Source of the DNA: Maricaulis sp034659015
GTDB taxonomy: Bacteria; Pseudomonadota; Alphaproteobacteria; Caulobacterales; Maricaulaceae
Assembly: GCA_034659015.1 (NCBI GenBank)
Contig: JAYEGL010000001.1
Span: 310,001-374,000 of the forward strand
Direction: 5' to 3'
Length of the DNA stretch: 64,000 nucleotides
The notes below the pieces were generated by a model. The model did not search any database, was not told the DNA's origin, and was given only the letters and a program-made list of their open reading frames with translations. Shown one piece after another: positions 53,638-61,547 of the stretch. Every line of letters starts with the position of its first letter. Position 1 is the first letter of the stretch. The translations under genes and the position numbers were made by a program.

Positions 53638-54909
53638 TTAGTCCACCGCCACCCCGGCGAAGATGTGGAAGGGGTAGTGTTCGACCAGCCGCCGGGAGAA
53701 CTCGATACCCCGCACGCAATTGCCCTGACGGTCGAGCCGCGGCGAGTGCAGGGCGATACCGGCGATACCGGGTATCACCATCATCAGGCCGCCGGACACA
53801 CCGGACTTGGCCGGCAGTCCGACGGTGAAGGCGTATTCGCCGGAATAGTCGTACATCCCGCATGTCAGCATGAGTGACAGGGTGTTGCGCACGATGCCGG
53901 GGTCGATGACGCGGTGGCCGGTGAGCGGGCAGACCCCGCCATTGGCCAGCATGGCCGCCACGACTGACAAACCCTGACAATCCAGCGTCAGGGCACAGGT
54001 TCGGAAATACAGATCCAGCGCCGCGTCCGTGTCGGTGCCTTCGGGGAAGGCGTCGTGTTCGTCCATCAGCTTGACCAGCGACTGGTTGCGGGCTGCTGTC
54101 TGCTTTTCCGAGCTGTAGACGGCCTCGTCGAAACCGCAGTCCGCCCCGCCGGCGGCCGACGCTACGAAGCGGCGGACCAGGTCCAGCCGCTCCTCGACGC
54201 GGCGCGAGGGGCGGATCATCGCCGCGCACATGATGGCGCCGGCATTGATCATCGGATTGTGCGGCCGGTCGTCCGGGTCCAGCACCATTTCGTTGAAGCG
54301 CCGGCCCGACGGTTCGCGGCCGACATGGCGGTGCACCTGGTTCTCTCCGTTCAGCGCCAGGGCGAGGGCATAGTTCAGCGGCTTGACCACCGATTGCAGG
54401 CAGAACGGGTCGTGCGCGTCGCCCAGCGTCATGCGCTGGCCGTCCAGGCTGCACAGGGCGAGGCCGAAGGCGTCGGGATCGCGGCCCGCCAGTTCGGGGA
54501 TATAGTCCGGCACCGTGCCGCGGTCGTTTTCGCGGGCATAGGCGAACATGTTGGCGATGCGGCCGGAAAAGCCGCCGAAGCCGGCGATGGCGAGGGATCC
54601 GTCCAGGGCCCGTTCGACCAGGCGAACCGCGTCGGCGGGCAGGTCCGGACCCAGTGCGGCCGGATCGAGCCGGCGGTCGGCGCGCTCCAGAACGGCCTTG
54701 AGCGGGGCCAGCCGCGGGATGGACAGGTCGATGCCCTCGCGTTCCAGCGCCGCAGCCAGACCGGTGGTCGTGCCGATCCCGGCCCGCCGCGCCGTGCGGC
54801 ACAGTCTGCGCAGGCGTTCCGTGAGCGCGGCGGCATCGCTGCGGTCGTGCTCGTAGCGGGCACGCCGGCCGCGAAACCGGGTAAAGCGGGACAGGCCGGG
54901 ACGGGTCAT
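53638..54909 (-). CDS. glsA: Glutaminase, GLS-like long form
   Basis: A 423-residue glutaminase, longer than the usual bacterial 300-310. The catalytic domain has the nucleophile serine in FCLQSVVKPLNYAL (SxxK), HRHVGREPSGRRFNEMVL, PHNPMINAGAI and GLPAKSGVSGG. The extra N-terminal 110 residues resemble the EF-hand-like domain of animal GLS in pattern (ALEREGIDLSIPRL, LAIAGFGGF); the ankyrin tail is absent. This domain structure is seen in eukaryotic GLS and some bacteria. Deaminates glutamine to glutamate and ammonia; beside argG and gdhZ it fits nitrogen metabolism. Confidence 0.9.
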   Translation of the reverse strand: MTRPGLSRFTRFRGRRARYEHDRSDAAALTERLRRLCRTARRAGIGTTTGLAAALEREGIDLSIPRLAPLKAVLERADRRLDPAALGPDLPADAVRLVERALDGSLAIAGFGGFSGRIANMFAYARENDRGTVPDYIPELAGRDPDAFGLALCSLDGQRMTLGDAHDPFCLQSVVKPLNYALALALNGENQVHRHVGREPSGRRFNEMVLDPDDRPHNPMINAGAIMCAAMIRPSRRVEERLDLVRRFVASAAGGADCGFDEAVYSSEKQTAARNQSLVKLMDEHDAFPEGTDTDAALDLYFRTCALTLDCQGLSVVAAMLANGGVCPLTGHRVIDPGIVRNTLSLMLTCGMYDYSGEYAFTVGLPAKSGVSGGLMMVIPGIAGIALHSPRLDRQGNCVRGIEFSRRLVEHYPFHIFAGVAVD

Positions 54910-54972
54910 GGGGTGGAGAATGGCGCGGATTGGGCGCGGGTTAAAGCGGCGGTGTGGGCGGTCGCCGGTGTC

Positions 54973-55019
54973 TCCCCCCTCATCCGCCCCTTCGGGGCAC
55001 CTTCTCCCCTTAGGGGAGA
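54973..55019. repeat. Short hairpin repeat
   Basis: CCCCCCTCATCCGCCCC, then TTCGGGGC and ACCTTCTCCCCTTAGGGGAG form adjacent hairpins; the module is the inverse of that near 21.4 kb. Confidence 0.65.
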
Positions 55020-55049
55020 CGGGGTTTATTGCCACAATCTTCACACGCG

Positions 55050-55166
55050 TTTTTCCCGGACGGAGGCCCGCGGACGCGGGTCGCAGATCCGGGACCTGCC
55101 AGTCTTCAGGGAGTCCGCGGTGCTTCCGGTTGATCCCGGATAGCGCTGACGCGCTTCCGGGAAAAA
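55050..55166. repeat. 117-bp inverted-repeat element
   Basis: Terminal arms TTTTTCCCGGA (55050-55060) and TCCGGGAAAAA (55156-55166) with internal hairpins. It resembles the 166-bp element in arrangement (CCGG, GCCCGCG-N3-CGGG, CCGGGACC), so may be a diverged relative. Confidence 0.6.
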
Positions 55167-55279
55167 TGGTGGGGAGGCCCCGCCCTGAGTGGCGACACTA
55201 CCTGCACCCCGCCGCGTATTCCCCTTGCACGTGCACATTCTTGGCGCTACGCGACAGGCAAAGCGAAAGGACATGCGCC

Positions 55280-56512
55280 ATGCCTGCGAAAAAGCCCGTC
55301 AAAAAGGTCGTTCTTGCCTATTCCGGGGGTCTGGATACGTCCGTGATCCTGAAATGGCTGCAGGACCATTACGACGCCGAAGTCGTCACCTTCACGGCCG
55401 ATCTGGGCCAGGGCGAGGAGCTGGAGCCGGCGCGGGCGAAGGCCGAGGCGGCGGGCGTGTCCGAGATCTTCATCGAGGATCTGCGCGAGGAATTCGTGCG
55501 CGACTATGTCTACCCCATGGTGCGCGCCAATGCGGTCTATGAAGGGCTTTACCTGCTGGGCACCTCGATCGCGCGGCCGCTGATCGCCAAGCGTCTGGTG
55601 GAGATCGCCCACGAGACCGGCGCGGATGCCGTGGCGCACGGCGCGACCGGCAAGGGCAATGACCAGGTGCGCTTCGAGCTCGGCGTCTACGCGCTGGATC
55701 CGGACCTGCGCGTGATCGCGCCCTGGCGGGAATGGGATCTCAATTCGCGCACCAAGCTGATCAGCTATGCCGAGGAGAACGGCATCCATGTCGCCATGGA
55801 CAAGCGCGGCGAGGCGCCCTTCTCGGTCGACGCCAATCTCTGGCACACCTCCTCGGAGGGCAAGGTGCTGGAGGATCCGGCCGAGGAAGCCTCGGACATC
55901 GTCTTCCAGCGCACGGTCGACCCGGTCGATGCGCCGGACACGCCGGAATACGTCACCATCGGTTTCGAGCGCGGCGACGCCACGGCGATCAACGGCCAGG
56001 CCATGAGCCCTGCCACCCTCCTGACAGAACTGAACGAGCTGGGCCGCAAGCACGGCATCGGCCGGCTCGACCTGGTGGAGAACCGCTTCGTCGGCATGAA
56101 GTCGCGCGGCATCTACGAGACGCCGGGCGGCACCATCCTGATGGCGGGCCATCGCGGTATCGAACAGCTCACCCTGGACCGTGGCGCGGCCCATCTGAAG
56201 GACGAGCTGATGCCGAAATACGCCAAGCTGCTCTATGAAGGTTTCTGGTTCTCGCCGGAGCGCGAAATGCTGCAGGCGGCGATCGACAGGAGTCAGGAGT
56301 TTGTCAGTGGGGACGTGCGCCTGAAACTCTACAAGGGCTCGGTCAATGTCGTGGGCCGTTCCTCGGACTCGACGCTCTATTCGGAGGCCCACGTCACCTT
56401 CGAGGAGGACGAGGTCTACGACCAGAAGGATGCCGAGGGCTTCATCCGGCTCAATGCGCTGCGCCTGCAGCTCCTGGCCCGGCGCAAGCGGCGCCTGGGC
56501 CGCAATGACTGA
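55280..56512 (+). CDS. argG: Argininosuccinate synthase
   Basis: A 410-residue enzyme joining citrulline and aspartate in arginine synthesis. The ATP-binding P-loop is in VLAYSGGLDTSVILKW, with ADLGQGEELEPARAKA, the LLGTSIARPLIAK segment and HGATGKGNDQVRFE. Start supported by AAAGGA 8 bases upstream; the longer open frame is not used. argH is not nearby. Confidence 0.96.
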   Translation: MPAKKPVKKVVLAYSGGLDTSVILKWLQDHYDAEVVTFTADLGQGEELEPARAKAEAAGVSEIFIEDLREEFVRDYVYPMVRANAVYEGLYLLGTSIARPLIAKRLVEIAHETGADAVAHGATGKGNDQVRFELGVYALDPDLRVIAPWREWDLNSRTKLISYAEENGIHVAMDKRGEAPFSVDANLWHTSSEGKVLEDPAEEASDIVFQRTVDPVDAPDTPEYVTIGFERGDATAINGQAMSPATLLTELNELGRKHGIGRLDLVENRFVGMKSRGIYETPGGTILMAGHRGIEQLTLDRGAAHLKDELMPKYAKLLYEGFWFSPEREMLQAAIDRSQEFVSGDVRLKLYKGSVNVVGRSSDSTLYSEAHVTFEEDEVYDQKDAEGFIRLNALRLQLLARRKRRLGRND

Positions 56513-56714
56513 CACCGCGGCGGGTGTCTGCAAAAAGCGGCAGATGGCCCGGCCTGCCGGCGATGAATGAAAAATTCATTGCGCGCGTTGCGGCTTTACA
56601 CCTTCCCGGGCGGGCGCAAGTGTGACAGGTCGCCGGGAACCGGGCGGCGCCGACAGGCTTGGCCTGAGGATGGTATATTGAACCAGCGGGCAGCGGCGCG
56701 GGGCGGATGACGAG
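56513..56714. other. Short gap before the histidine kinase gene
   Basis: About 200 bp with a perfect AATGAA/TTCATT inverted repeat (56566-56580) and a TATATT that might be a -10 element near 56.68 kb. No gene. Confidence 0.35.
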
Positions 56715-57866
56715 ATGCATGCCGCCGTGCTGAACATCTTTCTCGACCTGCTCTTCGTCACGGCGGGCGCCGTGGCCGCCGGCTATCTGTGGACTCACGC
56801 CCGGGCGATCCAGTTTGCCGGCGCCGTGCTGGCCGTTCAGCTTCTCTCTGTGGGTATCGTGTCCTGGTCGGCCTACTATTTCGCCGACCTCGTGCTCATG
56901 GCTGCCGGGCCGGCGCTTCTCGAGCCCGCGGCCTATCGCGCCTGGATGGAGGTCTTCCAGGATGAAGTGCGCATGGTCTGGGATTCGATCGCGGTCAGCC
57001 TGATGCTGGTCGGTTTCGTGATGTTGCTTCGCCGGCTCGGCACCGTGCTTCGGCGCCTGCAGACCTCGACGGATGCGCTGCAGCTCGAACTGGTCTCGCG
57101 CGACACGCTGGAAGCCGAGCTGAAGACCGAGGCCGAGACCGAACGCTCGCAGCGCCAGTCGAAATCGGAATTCCTGCTCGGACTCAGCCACGAGCTGCAA
57201 ACGCCGCTCAACGGCATTCTCGGCCTGGCCAGCCTGCTTTCCAATACCGAGGTGGATGCCGAGCAGCGCCGCCTGCTGGCCACGCTCGAACAGTCGGCCC
57301 AGGCCATGCTGAACCGCGTCAGCGACGTGCTGGATCTGTCGCTGCTGGAAAACCACCGCGTCGAGCTGCGCAGCGCCGCCTTCGAGCCCTGCGAACTGAT
57401 CCGGTCGTCCGTCGCCCTGTTCGAACCGCTGGCCGCCGAGCGGGGTCTGACACTGACCGCCCGGTGCGAGGCCAGCGCGCGTCAGCCCGTGATCGGCGAT
57501 CCGGGCCGGGTCAAGCAGATCCTCACCCATCTCGTCTCGAACGCGGTGAAATTCACGCCGGACGGTTCCGTCACGGTCGACGGCCGGGTCGAACCCATCG
57601 ATTCCGACCATGCCCGGCTGACCTTCACCGTGACCGATACCGGTGAGGGCATGGCGCCGGAGGCGCTCGAAGCGGCCGGCCAGGCGCGCGATCTGCGCAC
57701 CGGGGCCGGCTCCGGGGTCGGCCTGTCGATCTGCTGGCGTCTGGTGCACCTCATGGAAGGCGAGCTGGAATTCGACAGCACGCCGGGCCGGGGCACGGTG
57801 GCGACCGCCCGCCTGGTGCTGCAGATCGATCCGACAGCGGACGGAGCGCTCGACAGCGATCTGTGA
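56715..57866 (+). CDS. Sensor histidine kinase
   Basis: A 383-residue membrane kinase. Three hydrophobic segments at about 5-25, 35-60 and 90-110 form the sensor; a coiled linker (ELKTEAETERSQRQ) leads to the H-box GLSHELQTPLNGIL (His about 159). The ATPase part has N-box LVSNAVKFTP, G1 DTGEGM and G2 GSGVGLSI. No receiver domain or cognate response regulator lies next to it, so it is orphan in this window. A PAS or other ligand domain was not seen. Confidence 0.92.
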   Translation: MHAAVLNIFLDLLFVTAGAVAAGYLWTHARAIQFAGAVLAVQLLSVGIVSWSAYYFADLVLMAAGPALLEPAAYRAWMEVFQDEVRMVWDSIAVSLMLVGFVMLLRRLGTVLRRLQTSTDALQLELVSRDTLEAELKTEAETERSQRQSKSEFLLGLSHELQTPLNGILGLASLLSNTEVDAEQRRLLATLEQSAQAMLNRVSDVLDLSLLENHRVELRSAAFEPCELIRSSVALFEPLAAERGLTLTARCEASARQPVIGDPGRVKQILTHLVSNAVKFTPDGSVTVDGRVEPIDSDHARLTFTVTDTGEGMAPEALEAAGQARDLRTGAGSGVGLSICWRLVHLMEGELEFDSTPGRGTVATARLVLQIDPTADGALDSDL

Positions 57867-57919
57867 GACTTGCCCGCCGCAAGAACCCGGGTAGGCTCGC
57901 CCCGGAAAAGGGGATGATC

Positions 57920-58564
57920 ATGACGCTGACACTGTTACCGGCCCTCCTGCTGACGCTTGCCGCGACGGATGGGGCCGTGGCCCGGGCCGAAGGTTTCGAC
58001 CGGCCGGCCCTTCTGGCCCTGGCCGACGCGGCCGACCGTGACGCCCTGCGGGCCGCCGACCGGCATATCCTGGTCGTGCGTCATGCCCGCAAGATCGCGC
58101 CGGACTGCAACGGCATGGAATGCCCGCTCAGCGACCGCGGCGAGGCCATGGTGGCCCGCCTGTCGGAACTGCTGGGCGACACCCCCGTCGACCGGGCCTA
58201 TGCCAGCGCCGCGTGCCGGACGCGTCTGACCGCGGCGGCAGGCCATGCCGATATCGTCGCGCACCGGGCCGTTGACGACTATCCGGCCGACTGCACGCCC
58301 GGTGAAACGGTCGATCGCCTGCGCAGCGCGGCCTTTGCCGAGGCGCGCGACGGGGCTGCGCGCTGGTCGCTGGCCGGCGAGCATTCCAACACCACCTGCC
58401 TCTGGCTGGCCGAATTCGCCGGCCCGCAGGCGGCCGAAGAGGCCGGATGCGATGAGGGCCGGCTGGCGCATGATGCCTATGGCGACGTGTTCTGGCTCTA
58501 CCGGGGCGAAAGCGGCTGGGACCTCACCGTCCTGCCCGGCGCCTTCGAGGTCGATGCGCCCTGA
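57920..58564 (+). CDS. Periplasmic histidine phosphatase-family protein
   Basis: A 214-residue branch of the histidine phosphatase (phosphoglycerate mutase-like) superfamily. N-terminal signal peptide (MTLTLLPALLLTLAATDGA), phospho-acceptor segment VVRHARKIAP, CPLSDRGE and a second-histidine segment GEHSNTT. The ATG at 57920 is chosen over one 6 bp upstream because AAAAGGGG is correctly spaced. Its stop overlaps the next gene start (TGATG). Confidence 0.85.
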   Translation: MTLTLLPALLLTLAATDGAVARAEGFDRPALLALADAADRDALRAADRHILVVRHARKIAPDCNGMECPLSDRGEAMVARLSELLGDTPVDRAYASAACRTRLTAAAGHADIVAHRAVDDYPADCTPGETVDRLRSAAFAEARDGAARWSLAGEHSNTTCLWLAEFAGPQAAEEAGCDEGRLAHDAYGDVFWLYRGESGWDLTVLPGAFEVDAP

Positions 58565-59025
58565 TGCGCCTGCTCTTCGTGTGTACCGGGAATATCTGCC
58601 GTTCGCCCACGGCCGAGGCCGTCGCAAGGGCACGGCTGGCGGCGTTGGGGCTGGACTGGCCGGTCGACAGCGCCGGCACCAGCGGATGGCATGCCGGTGA
58701 CAGTCCGGACCGGCGTGCCGCCGGGTCCGCGGCCGCGCGCGGCTATGCGCTGGACGGCCTGACGGCGCGCGCCGTGGAGATCGAGGATTTCACCCGGTTC
58801 GATCACCTCATTGCCATGGATGCAGGGCATGAGCGCTTTCTCAGGCGGATGGCGCCGTCCGGTCCGGCCGGCGCCGTGTCGCGGCTGCTCGACTGGGCGC
58901 CCGGTTGCGGTGCCGCGGATGTGCCCGACCCCTATTACGGCCTGTCCGAAGGGTTCGAGCACGTGCTCGACCTGGTGGAAGCCGGCATCGACGGGCTGAT
59001 CGGGTCGCTTCACACCAGCGGGTAG
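58564..59025 (+). CDS. Low-molecular-weight protein tyrosine phosphatase
   Basis: A 153-residue phosphatase. The P-loop is CTGNICRS (Cys7, Arg13) and the catalytic acid is Asp122 in DPYYG. The DSAGTSGWH segment is also typical. It could remove phosphate from tyrosine kinases of polysaccharide export, from arginine-phosphorylated or other proteins; no partner kinase is adjacent. It overlaps the preceding gene by one base and the convergent ThpR gene by 16 bp. Confidence 0.93.
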   Translation: MRLLFVCTGNICRSPTAEAVARARLAALGLDWPVDSAGTSGWHAGDSPDRRAAGSAAARGYALDGLTARAVEIEDFTRFDHLIAMDAGHERFLRRMAPSGPAGAVSRLLDWAPGCGAADVPDPYYGLSEGFEHVLDLVEAGIDGLIGSLHTSG

Positions 59026-59549
59026 TCGGCCTCGGCCTCGTAGATATTGGCCTGGCCCCGGCTGGTCCAGCTGGAGTAGAGGCTGAAATGCGTGACCATC
59101 CAGGCCTCGGTTTCCAGATGGGCGGCGCGCTGGGTGAAGCGGTTCGCCTTGTCCACCGGCGTCCCGTTGAGATAGGCCAGCGTCATGTGCGGGTGGAATT
59201 TGCGCGGTTCCGGCGGCAGGCCGGCCCGGCGCGCCGCGCGCTCGCATTTCGCATTGAGCGCCGTGACTGCATCGCCCGCCTCCACGCCCAGCCAGAGTGC
59301 CCGCGGGTCGGTCTTGCCGAACCAGCCGGCGGCCTTGAGCCGCATCGTGAAGGGCGCCATGCGGATGCTGGCCAGCTCGGCGTCGAGATCCTCGGCCGTG
59401 CGCTCGTCGATATCGCCGAAAAAGCGCAGCGTGACGTGGAAATTCTCCACCGGCCGCCAGCGCGCGCCCGGCACGCCCTTCTGCAGCCCCGCGAGACCGG
59501 CGGCGATCTCCTCCGGGACGGGAATGGCGGCGAACAGGCGAAGGGACAT
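59010..59549 (-). CDS. thpR: RNA 2',3'-cyclic phosphodiesterase ThpR
   Basis: A 179-residue 2H phosphoesterase that opens 2',3'-cyclic phosphates (formerly LigT). The two HxT motifs are H38-V-T40 in FHVTLRFFG and H121-M-T123 in FHPHMTLAYL. Cytoplasmic. Convergent with the tyrosine phosphatase gene with a 16-bp overlap of the ends. Confidence 0.92.
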   Translation of the reverse strand: MSLRLFAAIPVPEEIAAGLAGLQKGVPGARWRPVENFHVTLRFFGDIDERTAEDLDAELASIRMAPFTMRLKAAGWFGKTDPRALWLGVEAGDAVTALNAKCERAARRAGLPPEPRKFHPHMTLAYLNGTPVDKANRFTQRAAHLETEAWMVTHFSLYSSWTSRGQANIYEAEADYPLV

Positions 59550-59576
59550 GGGCAGCGCTCCGGTCGGACCCGATCC

Positions 59577-59627
59577 CTAAAGCATTTTCAGCGAAAGCGG
59601 GAACCGGTTTCGCGGTATGAAAATGCG
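59577..59627. repeat. AAAGCATTTTC-type palindromic element
   Basis: Arms GCATTTTC (59582-59589) and GAAAATGC (59619-59626) enclose GCGAAA/TTTCGC (59591-59613). Elements of this type are dispersed in many alphaproteobacterial genomes. Adjacent bases to 59690 form a further hairpin AGCCG/CGGCT. Confidence 0.6.
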
Positions 59628-59837
59628 GCATAACAAGGCACCGGAGCCGTTTCATCGGCTTCGAAGTCGTAAAAGTGGCTCTAGAACAGTTCGCGGGGGT
59701 GCGGCAATGGCGGGCGGGCCGGACGAACGGGGCCGGCAGGATCCGCAGGGGGGACGCGCAGTGCTCCCGTCCCGCCTTGCCATTTGGCCCGTTCGTAACG
59801 ATATTGTGCAGCAAAGCGCCATACCGGCGCCAACCTG

Positions 59838-59865
59838 TCGAAAGACAAGCCAGTCGAAAGACAAG
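59838..59865 (+). repeat. Tandem direct repeat before the BI-1 gene
   Basis: TCGAAAGACAAG occurs twice with a 4-base spacer, ending 11 bp before the ATG. It overlaps the ribosome-binding region (AGAGAG). Confidence 0.7.
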
Positions 59866-59876
59866 AGAGACCAACG

Positions 59877-60650
59877 ATGAACGACTTTTCCCGCACGTAT
59901 TCCGGTGCACCGTCGATGGACATGTCGGTGGATGCCGGTCTGCGAAGCTTCATGCTGGGCGTCTACAACAAGATGGGTCTCGGCCTGCTGATCTCGGCCG
60001 CGCTGGCCTATGCCGTCGGCACGGTCGCGCCGCTCACGGCGCTGGTCTGGGGCACGCCGCTGCTCTTCGTCGTGCAGTGGGGTCCGATCGCCATCCTGTT
60101 CGGCTCGATGTTCTTCATGCGCAATCCCTCGCCCACGGGCAGTGCGATCCTCTACTGGAGCATTGTCGCCCTGATCGGTACCGGGCTGAGCGTCTGGGTC
60201 GTGATGGCCGGCGGCAATGCGCCGTCAGGCGTGACCACGGCCGGCGGACGCACGCTCGCGATCAGCTGGGCCACCATTGTGCAGGCCTTCACCATCACCG
60301 CCGGTGCCTTCCTGGGCCTGTCGGTGTTCGGCTACACCACGAAGATGAACCTGCAGCCGATCCAGAGCTTCCTGTTCATGGGCATCATCGGCGCCGTCAT
60401 CCTGGGCATCCTGAACTTCGCCTTCTTCCATTCGGCCGGCCTTGAACTGCTGCTGCAGTTCGGCGTGCTGCTGCTGATGGCGGGGGTGACGGCCTGGCAG
60501 ACCCAGACCCTGAAAGTGATGTACTACCAGGTCGCGGGCGACCACCGGTCGATGGCCGTGCTCACCAATATGGGCGCGCTGAACCTCTACATCGCCTTCG
60601 TGAACATGTTCCAGATCATCCTGTCGCTGATGGGCGGCAGCCGCCAGTAG
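59877..60650 (+). CDS. Bax inhibitor-1/YccA family membrane protein
   Basis: A 257-residue inner-membrane protein with about seven transmembrane helices. The body has LISAALAYAVGTVAPL, GFLSVFGYTTKM-like segments and the end TNMGALNLYIAFVNMFQIILSLM, as in the BI-1/TMBIM superfamily of pH-dependent ion-leak proteins. Bacterial function is unclear; E. coli YccA modulates FtsH. A strong terminator follows 26 bp downstream. Confidence 0.93.
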   Translation: MNDFSRTYSGAPSMDMSVDAGLRSFMLGVYNKMGLGLLISAALAYAVGTVAPLTALVWGTPLLFVVQWGPIAILFGSMFFMRNPSPTGSAILYWSIVALIGTGLSVWVVMAGGNAPSGVTTAGGRTLAISWATIVQAFTITAGAFLGLSVFGYTTKMNLQPIQSFLFMGIIGAVILGILNFAFFHSAGLELLLQFGVLLLMAGVTAWQTQTLKVMYYQVAGDHRSMAVLTNMGALNLYIAFVNMFQIILSLMGGSRQ

Positions 60651-60676
60651 GGCGCCTGTCTTACAGTCTGGACGAC

Positions 60677-60706
60677 AAAACCCCCGGCGTTCGCGCCGGG
60701 GGTTTT
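60677..60706 (+). terminator. Rho-independent terminator after BI-1 gene
   Basis: Stem ACCCCCGGCG/CGCCGGGGGT with TTCG loop, flanked by A-tract and T-tract, so it can act in both directions. Confidence 0.9.
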
Positions 60707-60724
60707 TCGTTTGCGCGAATCCGT

Positions 60725-60890
60725 TGTCATCCCGGATGAATGCCCCGCGCAGGCGGGGCGCAAGTCCGGGACCCATAATCCCGGTGCCTGGCCCCTTGTC
60801 ATCGACATGGAGCCGGCTTCCGGCAGACATCGGCGCGTATGGGTCCCGGCCCTCCAGCCCGCCTTCGCGGGCCATCTGGCCGGGATGACA
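60725..60890 (-). repeat. 166-bp palindromic intergenic element, copy 3 (reversed)
   Basis: The same length and terminal arms as copies 1 and 2 but inverted and more diverged. It lies between the BI-1 gene terminator and the DUF2794 stop. Confidence 0.85.
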
Positions 60891-60905
60891 GCGTGGAGGA
60901 GCACC

Positions 60906-61241
60906 CTACTCCACCACCCGGAAGCGTTTCTTGTCGAAGACCCGGAGCACCTGGGCGAGGTCGTGGCCGCGCTTGAGGATCTGGCCGTCCATGCCGACCA
61001 CCTTGTAGGCGCCCTGGCGGTTCGCCTCGGCCGGCGTCTTGACCACGGAATACATCGGCATCTCGCTGTGACGCCGGTAGATGGAGAAGACGGCCTGCTC
61101 CTTCAGCCCGTCGATCGCATAGTCCTTCCATTCGCCGCGCGCGACGAAATGGCCGTAGAGCCGCAGGATCGTGTCCAGTTCCCGGCGGTCCCACATGACC
61201 GAGCGCGGCGCCGGCCGCGCGCTGTGGGGGCTTGCTGTCAC
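60906..61241 (-). CDS. DUF2794 domain protein
   Basis: A 111-residue protein of DUF2794, a family confined mainly to alphaproteobacteria. Core segments: WKDYAIDGLKEQAVFSIYRRHSEMPMYSVVK, then ANRQGAYKVVGMDG and ILKRGHDLAQVLRVFDKK. No signal or membrane helix. Function unknown. Divergent from the ABC transporter genes. Confidence 0.9.
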   Translation of the reverse strand: MTASPHSARPAPRSVMWDRRELDTILRLYGHFVARGEWKDYAIDGLKEQAVFSIYRRHSEMPMYSVVKTPAEANRQGAYKVVGMDGQILKRGHDLAQVLRVFDKKRFRVVE

Positions 61242-61547
61242 ACGTTTTCTCCCCTGGGTTGAAACGACCGTTCCAGCTTACAAACATTTCACGCGGTGCC
61301 GCAAAGTCGCCATATTCCCGGCCAGTTCCCGCCATACCGCAACGCCACCGTCCAACAGGTCGGCCGGTCGCGTCAACGTTCCGGATCCTGGTTTTAGACA
61401 GCCCCCCCAGCCCCCCGGGTCACGGAATGGCGAACCGGTCGACACCCGATTTCCCGCACACGATCGACATGCTGCCTCGGCTCTGGCCAAGTGCGCCGGC
61501 TCGCGCTAACGCTAGGACAGTCACTGTGTGAAAGACCCACACCCTCC
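61242..61547. other. 306-bp divergent gap
   Basis: Between the DUF2794 gene and the ABC ATPase gene. It is presumably a divergent promoter region. No gene, repeat or strong hairpin was recognised. Confidence 0.5.

Larger units (their letters stand above)
54910..55279. other. 370-bp non-coding gap between glsA and argG
   Basis: Contains a hairpin repeat at 54973-55019 (reverse relative of that at 21436-21480) and a 117-bp inverted element at 55050-55166. The last 110 bp before argG hold its ribosome-binding site (AAAGGA). No gene was recognised. Confidence 0.6.
59550..59876. other. 327-bp gap upstream of the BI-1 gene
   Basis: The left part is the palindromic element at 59577-59627; the right part ends in a tandem 12-bp direct repeat (59838-59865). 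The middle has no recognisable gene. The upstream region probably contains promoters for both divergent genes. Confidence 0.5.
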
